Shown one piece after another: positions 32,912 to 38,755 of a stretch of DNA of 38,755 nt. Position 1 is the stretch's first letter, and the number at the start of each line of letters is the position of its first letter. The DNA lies in NCBI GenBank assembly GCA_964412195.1, contig CAYPNP010000033.1, forward strand, positions 1 to 38,755, read 5' to 3'. The translations under genes and the position numbers were made by a program. The notes under the pieces were generated by a model. The model saw only the letters and a list, made by a program, of their open reading frames with translations. It ran no database searches and had not been told where the DNA came from. The DNA is from CAYPNP01 sp964412195 (GTDB taxonomy: Bacteria; Acidobacteriota; JAAYUB01).

Positions 32912-32933
32912 ATCCCCCGCGCCGGCGGGGGAT
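32912..32933. terminator. GC-rich stem-loop after gam (possible attenuator)
   Basis: ATCCCCCGC (32912-32920) pairs with GCGGGGGAT (32925-32933) around GCCG. No T run follows. With a second hairpin at 33044-33062 it fills a 193-bp gap before the methylase gene, which could mark a transcript break or mRNA processing site. Confidence 0.5.
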
Positions 32934-33043
32934 CCTCCCGGGGCGCCCATCCGGGAGCTGATGAGGCGGGGCGCGGAGATGGACGATGGCAACGGGGTCT
33001 CTCCTATTTTCGAGGCAAGCGATCGCACGGCAATTGCCGGCTT

Positions 33044-33062
33044 GGAGACGGACGCCGTCTCC
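33044..33062. other. Perfect hairpin upstream of the methylase
   Basis: GGAGACGG (33044-33051), ACG, CCGTCTCC (33055-33062), an 8-bp stem 38 bp before the methylase start. It may shape translation or serve as a binding site; nothing decides which. Confidence 0.35.
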
Positions 33063-33099
33063 ATCCTTATTCACCGATCTACCAAGGAGACCCGAAGCC

Positions 33100-33912
33100 A
33101 TGAGACCCGTCATCTGTTGGCCCGGGGGGAAGCGCTTGCTGGCCAAGCGGATCATCCCCCTGATCGCTCCCCACCATTGCTACGTCGAACCCTTCGGCGG
33201 CAGCCTGGCTGTCCTGCTGGAGAAGCCGCCGTCCAAGGCGGAAGTCATCAACGATCTGAATGGCGAGTTGATTTCCTTTTATCGGTGCGTGCGGTTTCAT
33301 ATCGACGAACTCATCCATGAACTCGAGCTGGTCCTCAACTCCCGCAAGGAATTCTATGACTTCATCCGGCAACCGGGCCTGACCGACATCCAGCGCGCGG
33401 CCCGGTGGTTCATCCGGAACAAGATGAGCTTCGGCGGTATGTGCGACCACTTCGGCACGTCGCGCACCGGCGGCGGCGCCAGCCAGAGCAGCCGGCTGAA
33501 TCGAATCGAGGGGCTGCGGGAGCTGAATCTGCGGCTCAACTCGGTCTGCATCGAGAATCTGGACTGGCGGGAGATCTTCGATCGCTACGACGCGCCAACG
33601 ACCTTCTTCTACGTCGATCCGCCCTACATCGAGGGCCACCAGTACGAGGTGGGGCGGTGGCGGGAACCGGACCACCGGGAGCTCTGCCGGCGCCTGGGCA
33701 AGCTGAAGGGACAGTGGGTGCTGAGCTATGACGACCAGCCCCTGGTCCGGGACCTGTACCAGGGGCACATCCTGATCGAGATCACACGGCCCAGGGGGAT
33801 CGGAAACAACCATCCGAACATGCGGAAAGACTTCCATGAGCTGTTGATCCTCCCGCCGTCCAGACGGAAAGACCTGGTTGTGTGTGGATTGCCTGATTCG
33901 ACCGATCGTTGA
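33100..33912 (+). CDS. DNA adenine methyltransferase (D12 class, orphan)
   Basis: 270 aa from ATG 33100 with AAGGAGACCCGAAGCC upstream. It transfers methyl from SAM to adenine N6. Motif I is PFGGSL (31-36) after the WPGGK SAM loop, motif IV is DPPY (173-176). The overall layout is Dam/D12-type. No restriction partner lies next to it, so it likely protects phage DNA from host restriction or alters regulation, an alternative to Mu's Mom modification. Its recognition site is unknown. Confidence 0.9.
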   Translation: MRPVICWPGGKRLLAKRIIPLIAPHHCYVEPFGGSLAVLLEKPPSKAEVINDLNGELISFYRCVRFHIDELIHELELVLNSRKEFYDFIRQPGLTDIQRAARWFIRNKMSFGGMCDHFGTSRTGGGASQSSRLNRIEGLRELNLRLNSVCIENLDWREIFDRYDAPTTFFYVDPPYIEGHQYEVGRWREPDHRELCRRLGKLKGQWVLSYDDQPLVRDLYQGHILIEITRPRGIGNNHPNMRKDFHELLILPPSRRKDLVVCGLPDSTDR

Positions 33913-33980
33913 GTCGGCGGCCGGGCCCGGCCACGGGCCCGGCCCCTGGTTGAATGATTCGCCTCACGAAGGAGCTCAAT

Positions 33981-34238
33981 ATGGCGGCGAAAGCGACACC
34001 GGCGGAAAGACTCGAGGCCGTTGTCACCGGTCAGGACGTCCTGGCGTACCAGCCCGACTCTTGTCCGGAATGCATGAAAATCGTCTACGTGCCCCGGATG
34101 ATTGAGATCCCGCGGATTGCGGATTGGAAACCGGTGGAACGCACCGCGTGCCCGCACTGCGGGTTGGAAATCGTCCTGGTGAAGATCACCACTCCGCGGC
34201 TGATCCTCATGGGCGCGGATGAGGCTGCCGGCCTGTAG
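33981..34238 (+). CDS. Zinc-ribbon-like small early protein
   Basis: 85 aa from ATG 33981 with GAAGGAGCTCAAT upstream. CPEC and CPHC pairs 31 residues apart give a likely zinc ribbon. The rest is beta-rich, ending LILMGADEAAGL. Small zinc ribbons of this kind are frequent in phage early regions; function unknown. Confidence 0.7.
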   Translation: MAAKATPAERLEAVVTGQDVLAYQPDSCPECMKIVYVPRMIEIPRIADWKPVERTACPHCGLEIVLVKITTPRLILMGADEAAGL

Positions 34239-34291
34239 TTGGTTTTAAATCTCGGGACGTGGCGAGCTGCTCCGTCCCGACGGATGGAATC

Positions 34292-34738
34292 ATGGCCAGA
34301 GGATTATTCGACAGCATCTACACCGCGGGCGCCCACCAGTGGGACCTGCGCTTCCCCCTCGACCCGGAGGAGGAGCGGGTGTTTGCAATGCTGCGGGTGT
34401 CCCTGGGCAAAGAGAATGCCGTCACCCGGGACGCCCTGACCCGATGGACTCGGCGCAGCGACCGGGAGAACCGGATCGTGATCGAGCGTCTGCGCAAGAA
34501 TCACCGCCTGCCGATCGGCGCCCTGGCGGAAGCGCCTGGCGGATACTACCTGTGCATCCGCCCGGAGGAGTTTACAGAAAACGCCCGGCGGGAGTACAAG
34601 CGTAACCGTTCGGGGATGCGGAACCTGGCGGTGTTTTCCAAGTCGGAGCAGCTCGAGCGGCTGCTGGGCCAGCTCGACCTGGAGCTGGGCGGGGAGGGGG
34701 AAGCGGACTCGAATCGCAAGGAAGGAGCGACACCATGA
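34292..34738 (+). CDS. Small early protein with HTH-like region
   Basis: 148 aa from ATG 34292 (GGATGGAA upstream). Residues ~45-75 (SLGKENAVTRDALTRWTRRSDRENRIVIERLRKNH) could be an HTH, followed by LPIGALAEAPGGYYLCIRPEEF, as in small replication-initiator-like or regulatory proteins. It overlaps the next gene by 4 nt. Its role is unknown. Confidence 0.7.
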   Translation: MARGLFDSIYTAGAHQWDLRFPLDPEEERVFAMLRVSLGKENAVTRDALTRWTRRSDRENRIVIERLRKNHRLPIGALAEAPGGYYLCIRPEEFTENARREYKRNRSGMRNLAVFSKSEQLERLLGQLDLELGGEGEADSNRKEGATP

Positions 34739-34953
34739 GCGAACCGATGGATCCGAAGATGCAGGCGTTGATCCGGAGCAACCGCGCCCAGCTCGAGTCC
34801 GCTTTCCGGCGCGAGGGGATTTCCAACCAGGAGAAGTCGGCCGAGGAGCTGATCCAGCCGGGCGAGCTGATCAAGATCAAGGGCCGGGTGTTCAAGGTGA
34901 AATCCGCCAACCCGCGGGAAGTCCGCTTACGGATCCTGTCGATGGGGAGGTAA
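34735..34953 (+). CDS. Small early protein (unknown)
   Basis: 72 aa, ATGA overlap with the previous gene. A helical N-terminus (ALIRSNRAQLESAFRREG) is followed by a beta hairpin (IQPGELIKIKGRVFKVKS...REVRLRIL) ending in basic residues. It resembles small nucleic-acid-binding folds in layout but is not recognised. Confidence 0.65.
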   Translation: MSEPMDPKMQALIRSNRAQLESAFRREGISNQEKSAEELIQPGELIKIKGRVFKVKSANPREVRLRILSMGR

Positions 34954-34959
34954 ACAGAA

Positions 34960-35187
34960 ATGGAGACGGGCAATTACGGTATTGTGGTTGGATTTCCGGG
35001 ATTTCCCGAATGCAGCTGCGACAAATTCGAGAGAAACACGGAGGAGTTAATCCGTGCCATCAATATCGCCGAGGGAGAAGGCTGCACATTCGACTTCGAC
35101 CCGATCCTGTATTGTCCCTGGTGCGGAGAGAAATTGAAATTTAAGAGCCCCTTACAGCCCACCCAGGAGACGGAAGATGGAGAATAA
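34960..35187 (+). CDS. Small zinc-site protein of the early operon
   Basis: 75 aa, with a GGTAAACAG spacer before the ATG and overlap with the GemA start. Four cysteines (CSC near 18-20, CPWC near 52-55) suggest a metal site; the end is hydrophilic. Slightly lower GC. Function unknown. Confidence 0.65.
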   Translation: METGNYGIVVGFPGFPECSCDKFERNTEELIRAINIAEGEGCTFDFDPILYCPWCGEKLKFKSPLQPTQETEDGE

Positions 35188-35698
35188 TTTGGTACAGACG
35201 CTGCCGCAAAAATATTTGAAAACCATCTGGGCCCTGGGCCGGCAGTGCCGACTCGCGGAGGAACAGCTCCGGGACGTGGTGGAGGCGGAGAGCCGCCAGC
35301 GATCGCTGCGCGCCCTCAAGGTCGGCCAAGCCCTGGCCGTGATCGACCGGTTGAAGAAGCTGTCGAAGGTCCAGGATCCGGGAGCGCCGCGATCCCGGCG
35401 GCACGAATATCCGGAGACACGCCGGCCGCGTCGGGATCGCCAGGTGGTGGCCCTGGTCAGCGACGAGCAACGCCGGATGATCGACTGGCTGCTGCGGGAA
35501 CGGCTGGACCTGGGCGGCAAGGATCCGAACATTTACCTGGCGACCATGTGCGGCCGGATGTTTCACCGGCCCTTCCCGCGGACAGCCCGGGAGGCCGGCC
35601 TAGTGATCGGCAACCTGCGCAAGGAGGCCGAGCGCCAGGTGGCGGCCGGCAGGATCCCGGAGTTCGTCGAATATGGAGGGGATCATGTTCTACGGTAA
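35177..35698 (+). CDS. GemA/Gp16-like protein (Mu early regulator family)
   Basis: 173 aa with GGAGACGGAAG before the ATG. Features of the DUF1018/GemA family are visible: an N-terminal helical part and a C-terminal MIDWLLRERLDLGGKDPNIYLATMCGRMFHRPFPRTAREAGLVIGNLRKEAER block. Mu GemA alters host gene expression and DNA gyrase-related topology; the family is frequent in transposable phages. It sits late in the early operon as in Mu, but no Mor gene follows it. Confidence 0.8.
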   Translation: MENNLVQTLPQKYLKTIWALGRQCRLAEEQLRDVVEAESRQRSLRALKVGQALAVIDRLKKLSKVQDPGAPRSRRHEYPETRRPRRDRQVVALVSDEQRRMIDWLLRERLDLGGKDPNIYLATMCGRMFHRPFPRTAREAGLVIGNLRKEAERQVAAGRIPEFVEYGGDHVLR

Positions 35699-35921
35699 GA
35701 CGTACCTCTACCCGACGCCGAACGCCGGCGACCGCACGATCGGCGTCACTCGGGGATTGGGTGATAACATCTGGATCGTCGCGTACATTTCGCCCGTCAC
35801 CGGAGGCAGGCATCGGATCAAGTCGCCCCACCTCCGGCCGGATTCTGATCCGGTCAGGCTTCAGCGGGCCCTCGAGCGGTTCGCCGCGGATCACAATCTG
35901 CGCTGCGACGGTGGCTTCTGA
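35685..35921 (+). CDS. Small beta-rich protein (unknown), related in style to 36587-36850
   Basis: 78 aa from ATG 35685 with GGAGGGGATC upstream. It opens FYGKTYLYPTPN, then strands (WIVAYISPVTGG) and a C-terminal helix (PVRLQRALERFAADHNL). The same order of YFLFPTP, WTIGVQIFS and a C-terminal helix occurs in the 87-aa protein at 36587. It is probably a small domain used twice, but function is unknown. Confidence 0.65.
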   Translation: MFYGKTYLYPTPNAGDRTIGVTRGLGDNIWIVAYISPVTGGRHRIKSPHLRPDSDPVRLQRALERFAADHNLRCDGGF

Positions 35922-36193
35922 TGGACGCGAGCAGACCGAAACCGCCTGTATCGGTGAGGATTCATCGGTGGGGTCCCTGCTACCGGGTGATGGTGCTGAC
36001 CGCCGAAAAGGTGGACGACATCGAGATCTGCCTCAGCGCCAAGCCCGAGCCGGACGAGTCCAGGATCCGCGGCGATCGCGCCGGGATCTTCGTGATTCCG
36101 ACTCCGCTTCGACTTTTCATCTTCGGCAGGACGGTCCTGGGTGGGGAGAAATCCGAGTGGATCCGCGGGGAACGGATGCCCCGATTGCAATGA
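35921..36193 (+). CDS. Small early protein (unknown)
   Basis: 90 aa, ATG overlapping the previous TGA by one base. Beta-rich, with RIHRWGPCYRVMVLTAEKVDDIEICLS and a strand-rich C-terminus (AGIFVIPTPLRLFIFG). No family recognised. Confidence 0.6.
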   Translation: MDASRPKPPVSVRIHRWGPCYRVMVLTAEKVDDIEICLSAKPEPDESRIRGDRAGIFVIPTPLRLFIFGRTVLGGEKSEWIRGERMPRLQ

Positions 36194-36204
36194 TGGAGGG
36201 AAGA

Positions 36205-36435
36205 ATGGTCATGGTCAGAGACAAGTCAGCCGACTATTGGAAGGTGACCCTGTCCACCGCTCAGGCGGCGAAGATCCTCTCGGTCCACCCATCCACCGTC
36301 ATCCGCTACATCGAGACGGGCGAGCTGCCGGCTCGGCGGATCGGATCCCGCGGCCACTGGCGTATTCCCCGCCAGGCGATCCTTGATCGTAACCGCTGTG
36401 CGGATTGCATTGATTGCGGCCGTTGCCGGCAATAG
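36205..36435 (+). CDS. MerR/excisionase-type HTH protein with C-terminal Cys cluster
   Basis: 76 aa from ATG 36205 with GGAGGGAAGA upstream; an internal in-frame ATG is also possible. KVTLSTAQAAKILSVHPSTVIRYIETGELPARRIGSRGHWRIPRQAILDR is a clear HTH_17/excisionase-type fold. The C-terminus adds CADCIDCGRC, a possible metal site. It ends the early operon and could activate late or middle transcription, taking the place of Mor/C. That is inference. Confidence 0.8.
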   Translation: MVMVRDKSADYWKVTLSTAQAAKILSVHPSTVIRYIETGELPARRIGSRGHWRIPRQAILDRNRCADCIDCGRCRQ

Positions 36436-36494
36436 TCATCCAGCCATCTGCTCCTCTCACGCCTTGGGATATCCCCTGAATACCTACCTGATCA

Positions 36495-36514
36495 GAGCCC
36501 GCTCCGGCGGGCTC
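36495..36514. terminator. Stem-loop at the end of the early operon
   Basis: GAGCCCGC (36495-36502), TCCG, GCGGGCTC (36507-36514) is a perfect 8-bp stem with a tetraloop. Only a weak TC-rich tail follows. It lies between the last early gene and the cassette promoter. Confidence 0.55.
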
Positions 36515-36532
36515 CTCGCCTATTGTCCTATG

Positions 36533-36541
36533 TGCTATAAT
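36533..36541 (+). promoter_or_regulatory. Extended -10 promoter of the right-end cassette
   Basis: TGC TATAAT (36533-36541) is a perfect extended -10 element; the -35 region is poor, which extended -10 promoters tolerate. The expected start is near 36548, 39 bp before the 87-aa gene. It lies just past the early stem-loop, giving the cassette independent expression, possibly in the lysogen. Confidence 0.7.
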
Positions 36542-36586
36542 TTGAATCAGATTAATCAAAGTCGCAGAAAAGATGGAGAGTCATCA

Positions 36587-36850
36587 ATGGAACAGCCAAG
36601 TCGCATTCCTTATAAAAAATACTTTCTATTTCCAACGCCCGGTCATATCAAATCATCCCCTGATGGCAGCCCCGAATGCTGGACGATAGGAGTACAGATT
36701 TTCAGTGCTGACTCGATCAAGAGCCAACGCTGTGTCGCAAACAACCACTTTTCTTCAGAGGCTGAGGCGGCCCAAGCAAGCATAGAGTACGGGAGAAGCA
36801 TCATCGATGGTAGAGTCCCAAATTGCCCCCTAAATATTGATCTTCTCTGA
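36587..36850 (+). CDS. Small protein of the right-end cassette (unknown)
   Basis: 87 aa from ATG 36587 with GGAGAG upstream. Segments YFLFPTPG, CWTIGVQIFSADSIKSQRCV and FSSEAEAAQASIEYGRSIIDGRVP form a compact alpha/beta layout. AEAAQASIEYGRSIIDG resembles small bacterial proteins with a conserved terminal GxxIIDG pattern. It starts the cassette that includes DUF5131 and TcmP genes. Base composition is lower in GC than the early operon. Confidence 0.7.
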   Translation: MEQPSRIPYKKYFLFPTPGHIKSSPDGSPECWTIGVQIFSADSIKSQRCVANNHFSSEAEAAQASIEYGRSIIDGRVPNCPLNIDLL

Positions 36851-36863
36851 ACGGTAAAAGGTC

Positions 36864-37592
36864 ATGGCGGATAAATCCAAAATTGAGTGGACAGAGGCTA
36901 CTTGGAATCCAGTCCGCGGGTGTTCGCGGATCAGCTTGGGATGCCGGCATTGCTATGCCGAAACATTCGCCGAGCGATGGCGAGGCATCCCTGGACATCC
37001 TTATGAATCCGGCTTTGACATCCGCCTAGTCCCGGAACTTCTCGAGCTGCCCCTGCGGTGGAGGGCGCCACGGCGCGTTTTCGTCAACAGCATGTCGGAC
37101 TTGTTCCACGAGGAAGTTCCCGATGATTACATCCAGGCGGTCTTCCAGATTATGAATCAGGCCCGCCAGCACACATTCCAGGTGCTGACGAAACGATCCT
37201 ACCGGCTCCGGGATCTCGCACCAAAACTCCACTGGTCAGAGAACATCTGGCAGGGAGTTACGATTGAACATCAGGTCTATACTGGTCGTGCGGATGACCT
37301 CCGCACCGTACCAGCCAGGGTTTTGTTCGTCTCATTCGAGCCCCTGCTGGGACCCGTCTCCCTCGATTTGTCCGGCATTGATTGGGCCATCGTCGGTGGG
37401 GAGAGCGGACCAGGCGCTCGGCCTATGGAGCCGGAATGGGTGAGGGGTATGCGTGACCAGTGTTTGAGCCAGGGTGTATTCCTGTTCTTCAAGCAATGGG
37501 GAGGGGTCCGGAAGAAAGCCACCGGCCGCATTCTGGACGGAAGGACCTGGGATCAATACCCACCATTGACCCCATCTCCGGCTCGGGGCTGA
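36864..37592 (+). CDS. Gp37/Gp68 family (DUF5131) three-cysteine protein
   Basis: 242 aa, 13 bp after the previous stop. It carries the family motif: WTEATWNPVRGC with C20, C27 and C30 (C-x6-C-x2-C, followed by YAE), then RVFVNSMSDLFHEEVPD, RILFVSFEPLLGP-like (RVLFVSFEPLLGP) and IVGGESGPGARPMEPEWVRGMRDQC. The three-Cys arrangement recalls radical SAM proteins, and an iron-sulfur cluster is plausible, but the reaction is not known to me. It is translated with the partner gene 4 bp downstream. Confidence 0.88.
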   Translation: MADKSKIEWTEATWNPVRGCSRISLGCRHCYAETFAERWRGIPGHPYESGFDIRLVPELLELPLRWRAPRRVFVNSMSDLFHEEVPDDYIQAVFQIMNQARQHTFQVLTKRSYRLRDLAPKLHWSENIWQGVTIEHQVYTGRADDLRTVPARVLFVSFEPLLGPVSLDLSGIDWAIVGGESGPGARPMEPEWVRGMRDQCLSQGVFLFFKQWGGVRKKATGRILDGRTWDQYPPLTPSPARG

Positions 37593-37596
37593 TTGC

Positions 37597-38466
37597 ATGA
37601 GCACAACCGAATGCTGCTCTGGCTGTGATGACAAGGATAAGAAATCATCTGAAGGATTGTGTACCTTATATAAAGGAGCGGACGGCCTAAGTCTCCGGTG
37701 CGATCATCCCTGGGCCCAGGAAAAACATCGAATCATCCAAAGTTACAGTGTGATTTTTACTCGAGGCATGAAAAATAAATGGAAGAATTTGGTTTATATC
37801 GATCTTTTTGCCGGGCCTGGTAAATCAAGAATCCCACCAAATCTTGAAGTCGACGGGTCTCCGATGATCGCGGCGGCTCAGAAATTCACCCACCTCTACT
37901 GTCTGGATCTCAGCGAGGAGTGCGTTAATGCTTTACATCTTCGTGGCCTTGACACCGATCCTGAGAAGAAATTCCTCGCCTACGCAGGGGATTGCAATCG
38001 TGAAGCTGGTTGGATTGCAGAACAAGTCGCTGGTCTTGGTCCAAGTACACTTGCTCTGGCGGTCATCGATCCACATGGCATTGAAATCAAGTATTCAACA
38101 ATTCGCTTGCTGACTAAGAAAATCAGGCATATGGATCTTCTAATAACCTTCCCGTTGGGGATGAACATCCAACGTCAGTTCCGGCAACAACTAGAATCAG
38201 ACGGTTCCGCCTTTGATGAATATTTTGGTTCCCCATCTTGGCGAAACATCGCAGAGCCCAGGTCGGATCTGCTCTATGATTTCTATATCAAGCAGATTCA
38301 GAATATTGGTTACATCTATACTGGGAGACCAGAAATGATAAAGAACCGTTCCAAGAACAAGATGCTGTACCTCATGGTCTTTTTCTCGAGAAGTAAAATG
38401 GGATTGCATTTTTGGAATGAGATAACGAAGAAGGACATCTTCGGGCAGAAGCGTCTATTCGGTTGA
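37597..38466 (+). CDS. tcmP: Three-Cys-motif partner protein TcmP
   Basis: 289 aa, starting 4 bp after the DUF5131 gene, so co-translated. The family is named for co-occurrence with three-Cys-motif proteins. It shows a Rossmann SAM-binding-like motif YIDLFAGPG (67-75), a DPHG motif (158-161) in place of a DPP(Y/F) motif, and KNKMLYLMVFFSRSKMG near the C-terminus. An N-terminal Cys cluster (C6, C7, C10, C22, C35) is present. A methyltransferase-like activity is likely by fold but the substrate is unknown. It is the last gene before the right end and its GC is low. Confidence 0.88.
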   Translation: MSTTECCSGCDDKDKKSSEGLCTLYKGADGLSLRCDHPWAQEKHRIIQSYSVIFTRGMKNKWKNLVYIDLFAGPGKSRIPPNLEVDGSPMIAAAQKFTHLYCLDLSEECVNALHLRGLDTDPEKKFLAYAGDCNREAGWIAEQVAGLGPSTLALAVIDPHGIEIKYSTIRLLTKKIRHMDLLITFPLGMNIQRQFRQQLESDGSAFDEYFGSPSWRNIAEPRSDLLYDFYIKQIQNIGYIYTGRPEMIKNRSKNKMLYLMVFFSRSKMGLHFWNEITKKDIFGQKRLFG

Positions 38467-38597
38467 AGATCCACCTGAACCGGATGTCTAATCCTTGAAT
38501 TAGCATCGGCACTCAGGAAGTATTTGAATGTCTATCCAGGCGGTCCCAGTGGGCAGTAATCGTCTCGGTGTACCCAAGCTTTTTCCTGTCTTTTTCG
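38467..38597. other. Non-coding subterminal stretch before the right end
   Basis: 131 bp after tcmP with no convincing ORF, hairpin or promoter. It leads into the transposase sites; no clear terminator for the cassette is visible before the end. Confidence 0.5.
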
Positions 38598-38701
38598 TCA
38601 TCCCGGATGTCGGGATTTAGTACCCACTTGGCACCTATATTGTTCATACCCCTTTTTGAAATTATGCCAATTCACGGGCTACGTTATGACACCCCCCCTC
38701 A
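38598..38701. repeat. Right transposition end with two tandem 22-bp transposase sites
   Basis: Read inward on the minus strand from 38691, TGTCATAACG starts R1 and TGGCATAA at 38669 starts R2, again 22 bp apart. The third element at 38598-38615 reads TCCCGACATCCGGGATGA on the minus strand and matches 113-130 of the left end at 15 of 18 positions. The inverted relation to the left end is clear to the eye. Confidence 0.8.
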
Positions 38702-38707
38702 ACACTG
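38702..38707. repeat. Right copy of 6-bp target-site duplication (ACACTG)
   Basis: This is identical to 50-55. The host DNA beyond it contains GAACGGTGAAC twice (38707-38717 and 38728-38738), typical of intergenic repeat sequence, so the insertion probably broke no gene. Confidence 0.75.
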
Positions 38708-38755
38708 AACGGTGAACTTCGAACGCAGAACGGTGAACTAAATCCCCATCCTGTT

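Larger units (their letters stand above)
56..38701. mobile_element. Complete Mu-like (transposable) siphovirus-type prophage
   Basis: The ends are 5'-TGATACGAAA followed by TGTCATAACG on the left, and on the right (reverse complement) TGAGGGGGGG followed by the same TGTCATAACG. The shared core sits exactly 10 nt from each end. The terminal dinucleotides are TG and CA, as in Mu-type elements. The 6 bp ACACTG lie directly outside both ends (50-55, 38702-38707), as expected for a target-site duplication. Inside are a MuA-like DDE transposase, a MuB-like ATPase, Gam, GemA, a repressor and a full head-tail module, so the prophage looks intact. The exact end base is inferred from geometry; a 5-bp duplication does not fit these ends. 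Confidence 0.9.

Noticed and set aside
31377..33155. 592-aa minus-strand ORF opposite Gam and neighbours
   Set aside because: It spans several plus-strand genes with good ribosome sites, including gam, and has no recognisable domain.
1..38755. CRISPR array, tRNA or rRNA genes
   Set aside because: No regularly spaced direct repeats and no tRNA-like cloverleaf or rRNA sequence was seen on either strand.

Overview
This window holds one complete Mu-like (transposable) prophage with about 55 bp of host DNA on each side. The element runs from about 56 to 38701 (38,646 bp). It starts TGA and ends TCA, carries the same motif pair inverted at both ends, and is flanked by a 6-bp direct repeat ACACTG (50-55 and 38702-38707). 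The host cannot be named from this sequence. It is a GC-rich bacterium, and the flanks look like intergenic repeat DNA; Acidobacteriota or a deltaproteobacterial-type lineage is only a guess.

The genome has two divergent arms around an immunity region at 23.0-24.9 kb. The minus-strand arm (23028 down to 235) is the late arm. In order of transcription it holds lysis and envelope genes (SleB-type hydrolase, secreted protein, membrane-anchored proteins), packaging genes (small and large terminase, portal), head genes (minor head protein, XkdF-like protease, major capsid protein, connectors), and a long non-contractile tail module (tail completion, tube, two overlapping chaperone genes with a -1 slippery heptamer, tape measure, minor tail protein, a 2056-aa tip protein). 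No sheath or contractile baseplate gene is visible, so a siphovirus particle is expected. An intrinsic terminator at 171-209 ends this arm.

The immunity region encodes a LexA/CI-type repressor (HTH plus S24 peptidase, with Ser, Lys and Ala-Gly visible). A secreted-protein gene follows it on the same strand, and a bidirectional terminator lies beyond that. Just upstream of the repressor, a TTGACA-17-TATTCT promoter points into the early arm and overlaps three dyads built on AGAGAA/TTCTCT, which are probable operators.

The plus-strand early arm (24868-36435) is a tightly overlapping operon. It encodes small HTH regulators, a coiled-coil protein, the MuA-like DDE transposase, the MuB-like AAA+ ATPase, Mu Gam, an orphan DNA adenine methyltransferase, several small zinc-ribbon or unknown proteins, a GemA/Gp16-like protein and a MerR/Xis-type HTH protein. 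The MuA, MuB and Gam proteins with the paired end sites make up the replicative transposition machinery.

Three lower-GC cargo (moron) loci stand out: 23339-23995 beside the repressor; 26205-26867, a minus-strand membrane protein set against the early operon and apparently cutting off an older plus-strand membrane gene; and 36587-38466, a right-end cassette with its own extended -10 promoter. That cassette encodes a small protein, a Gp37/Gp68 (DUF5131) three-cysteine protein and its TcmP partner. It is the best candidate here for an under-described accessory system.
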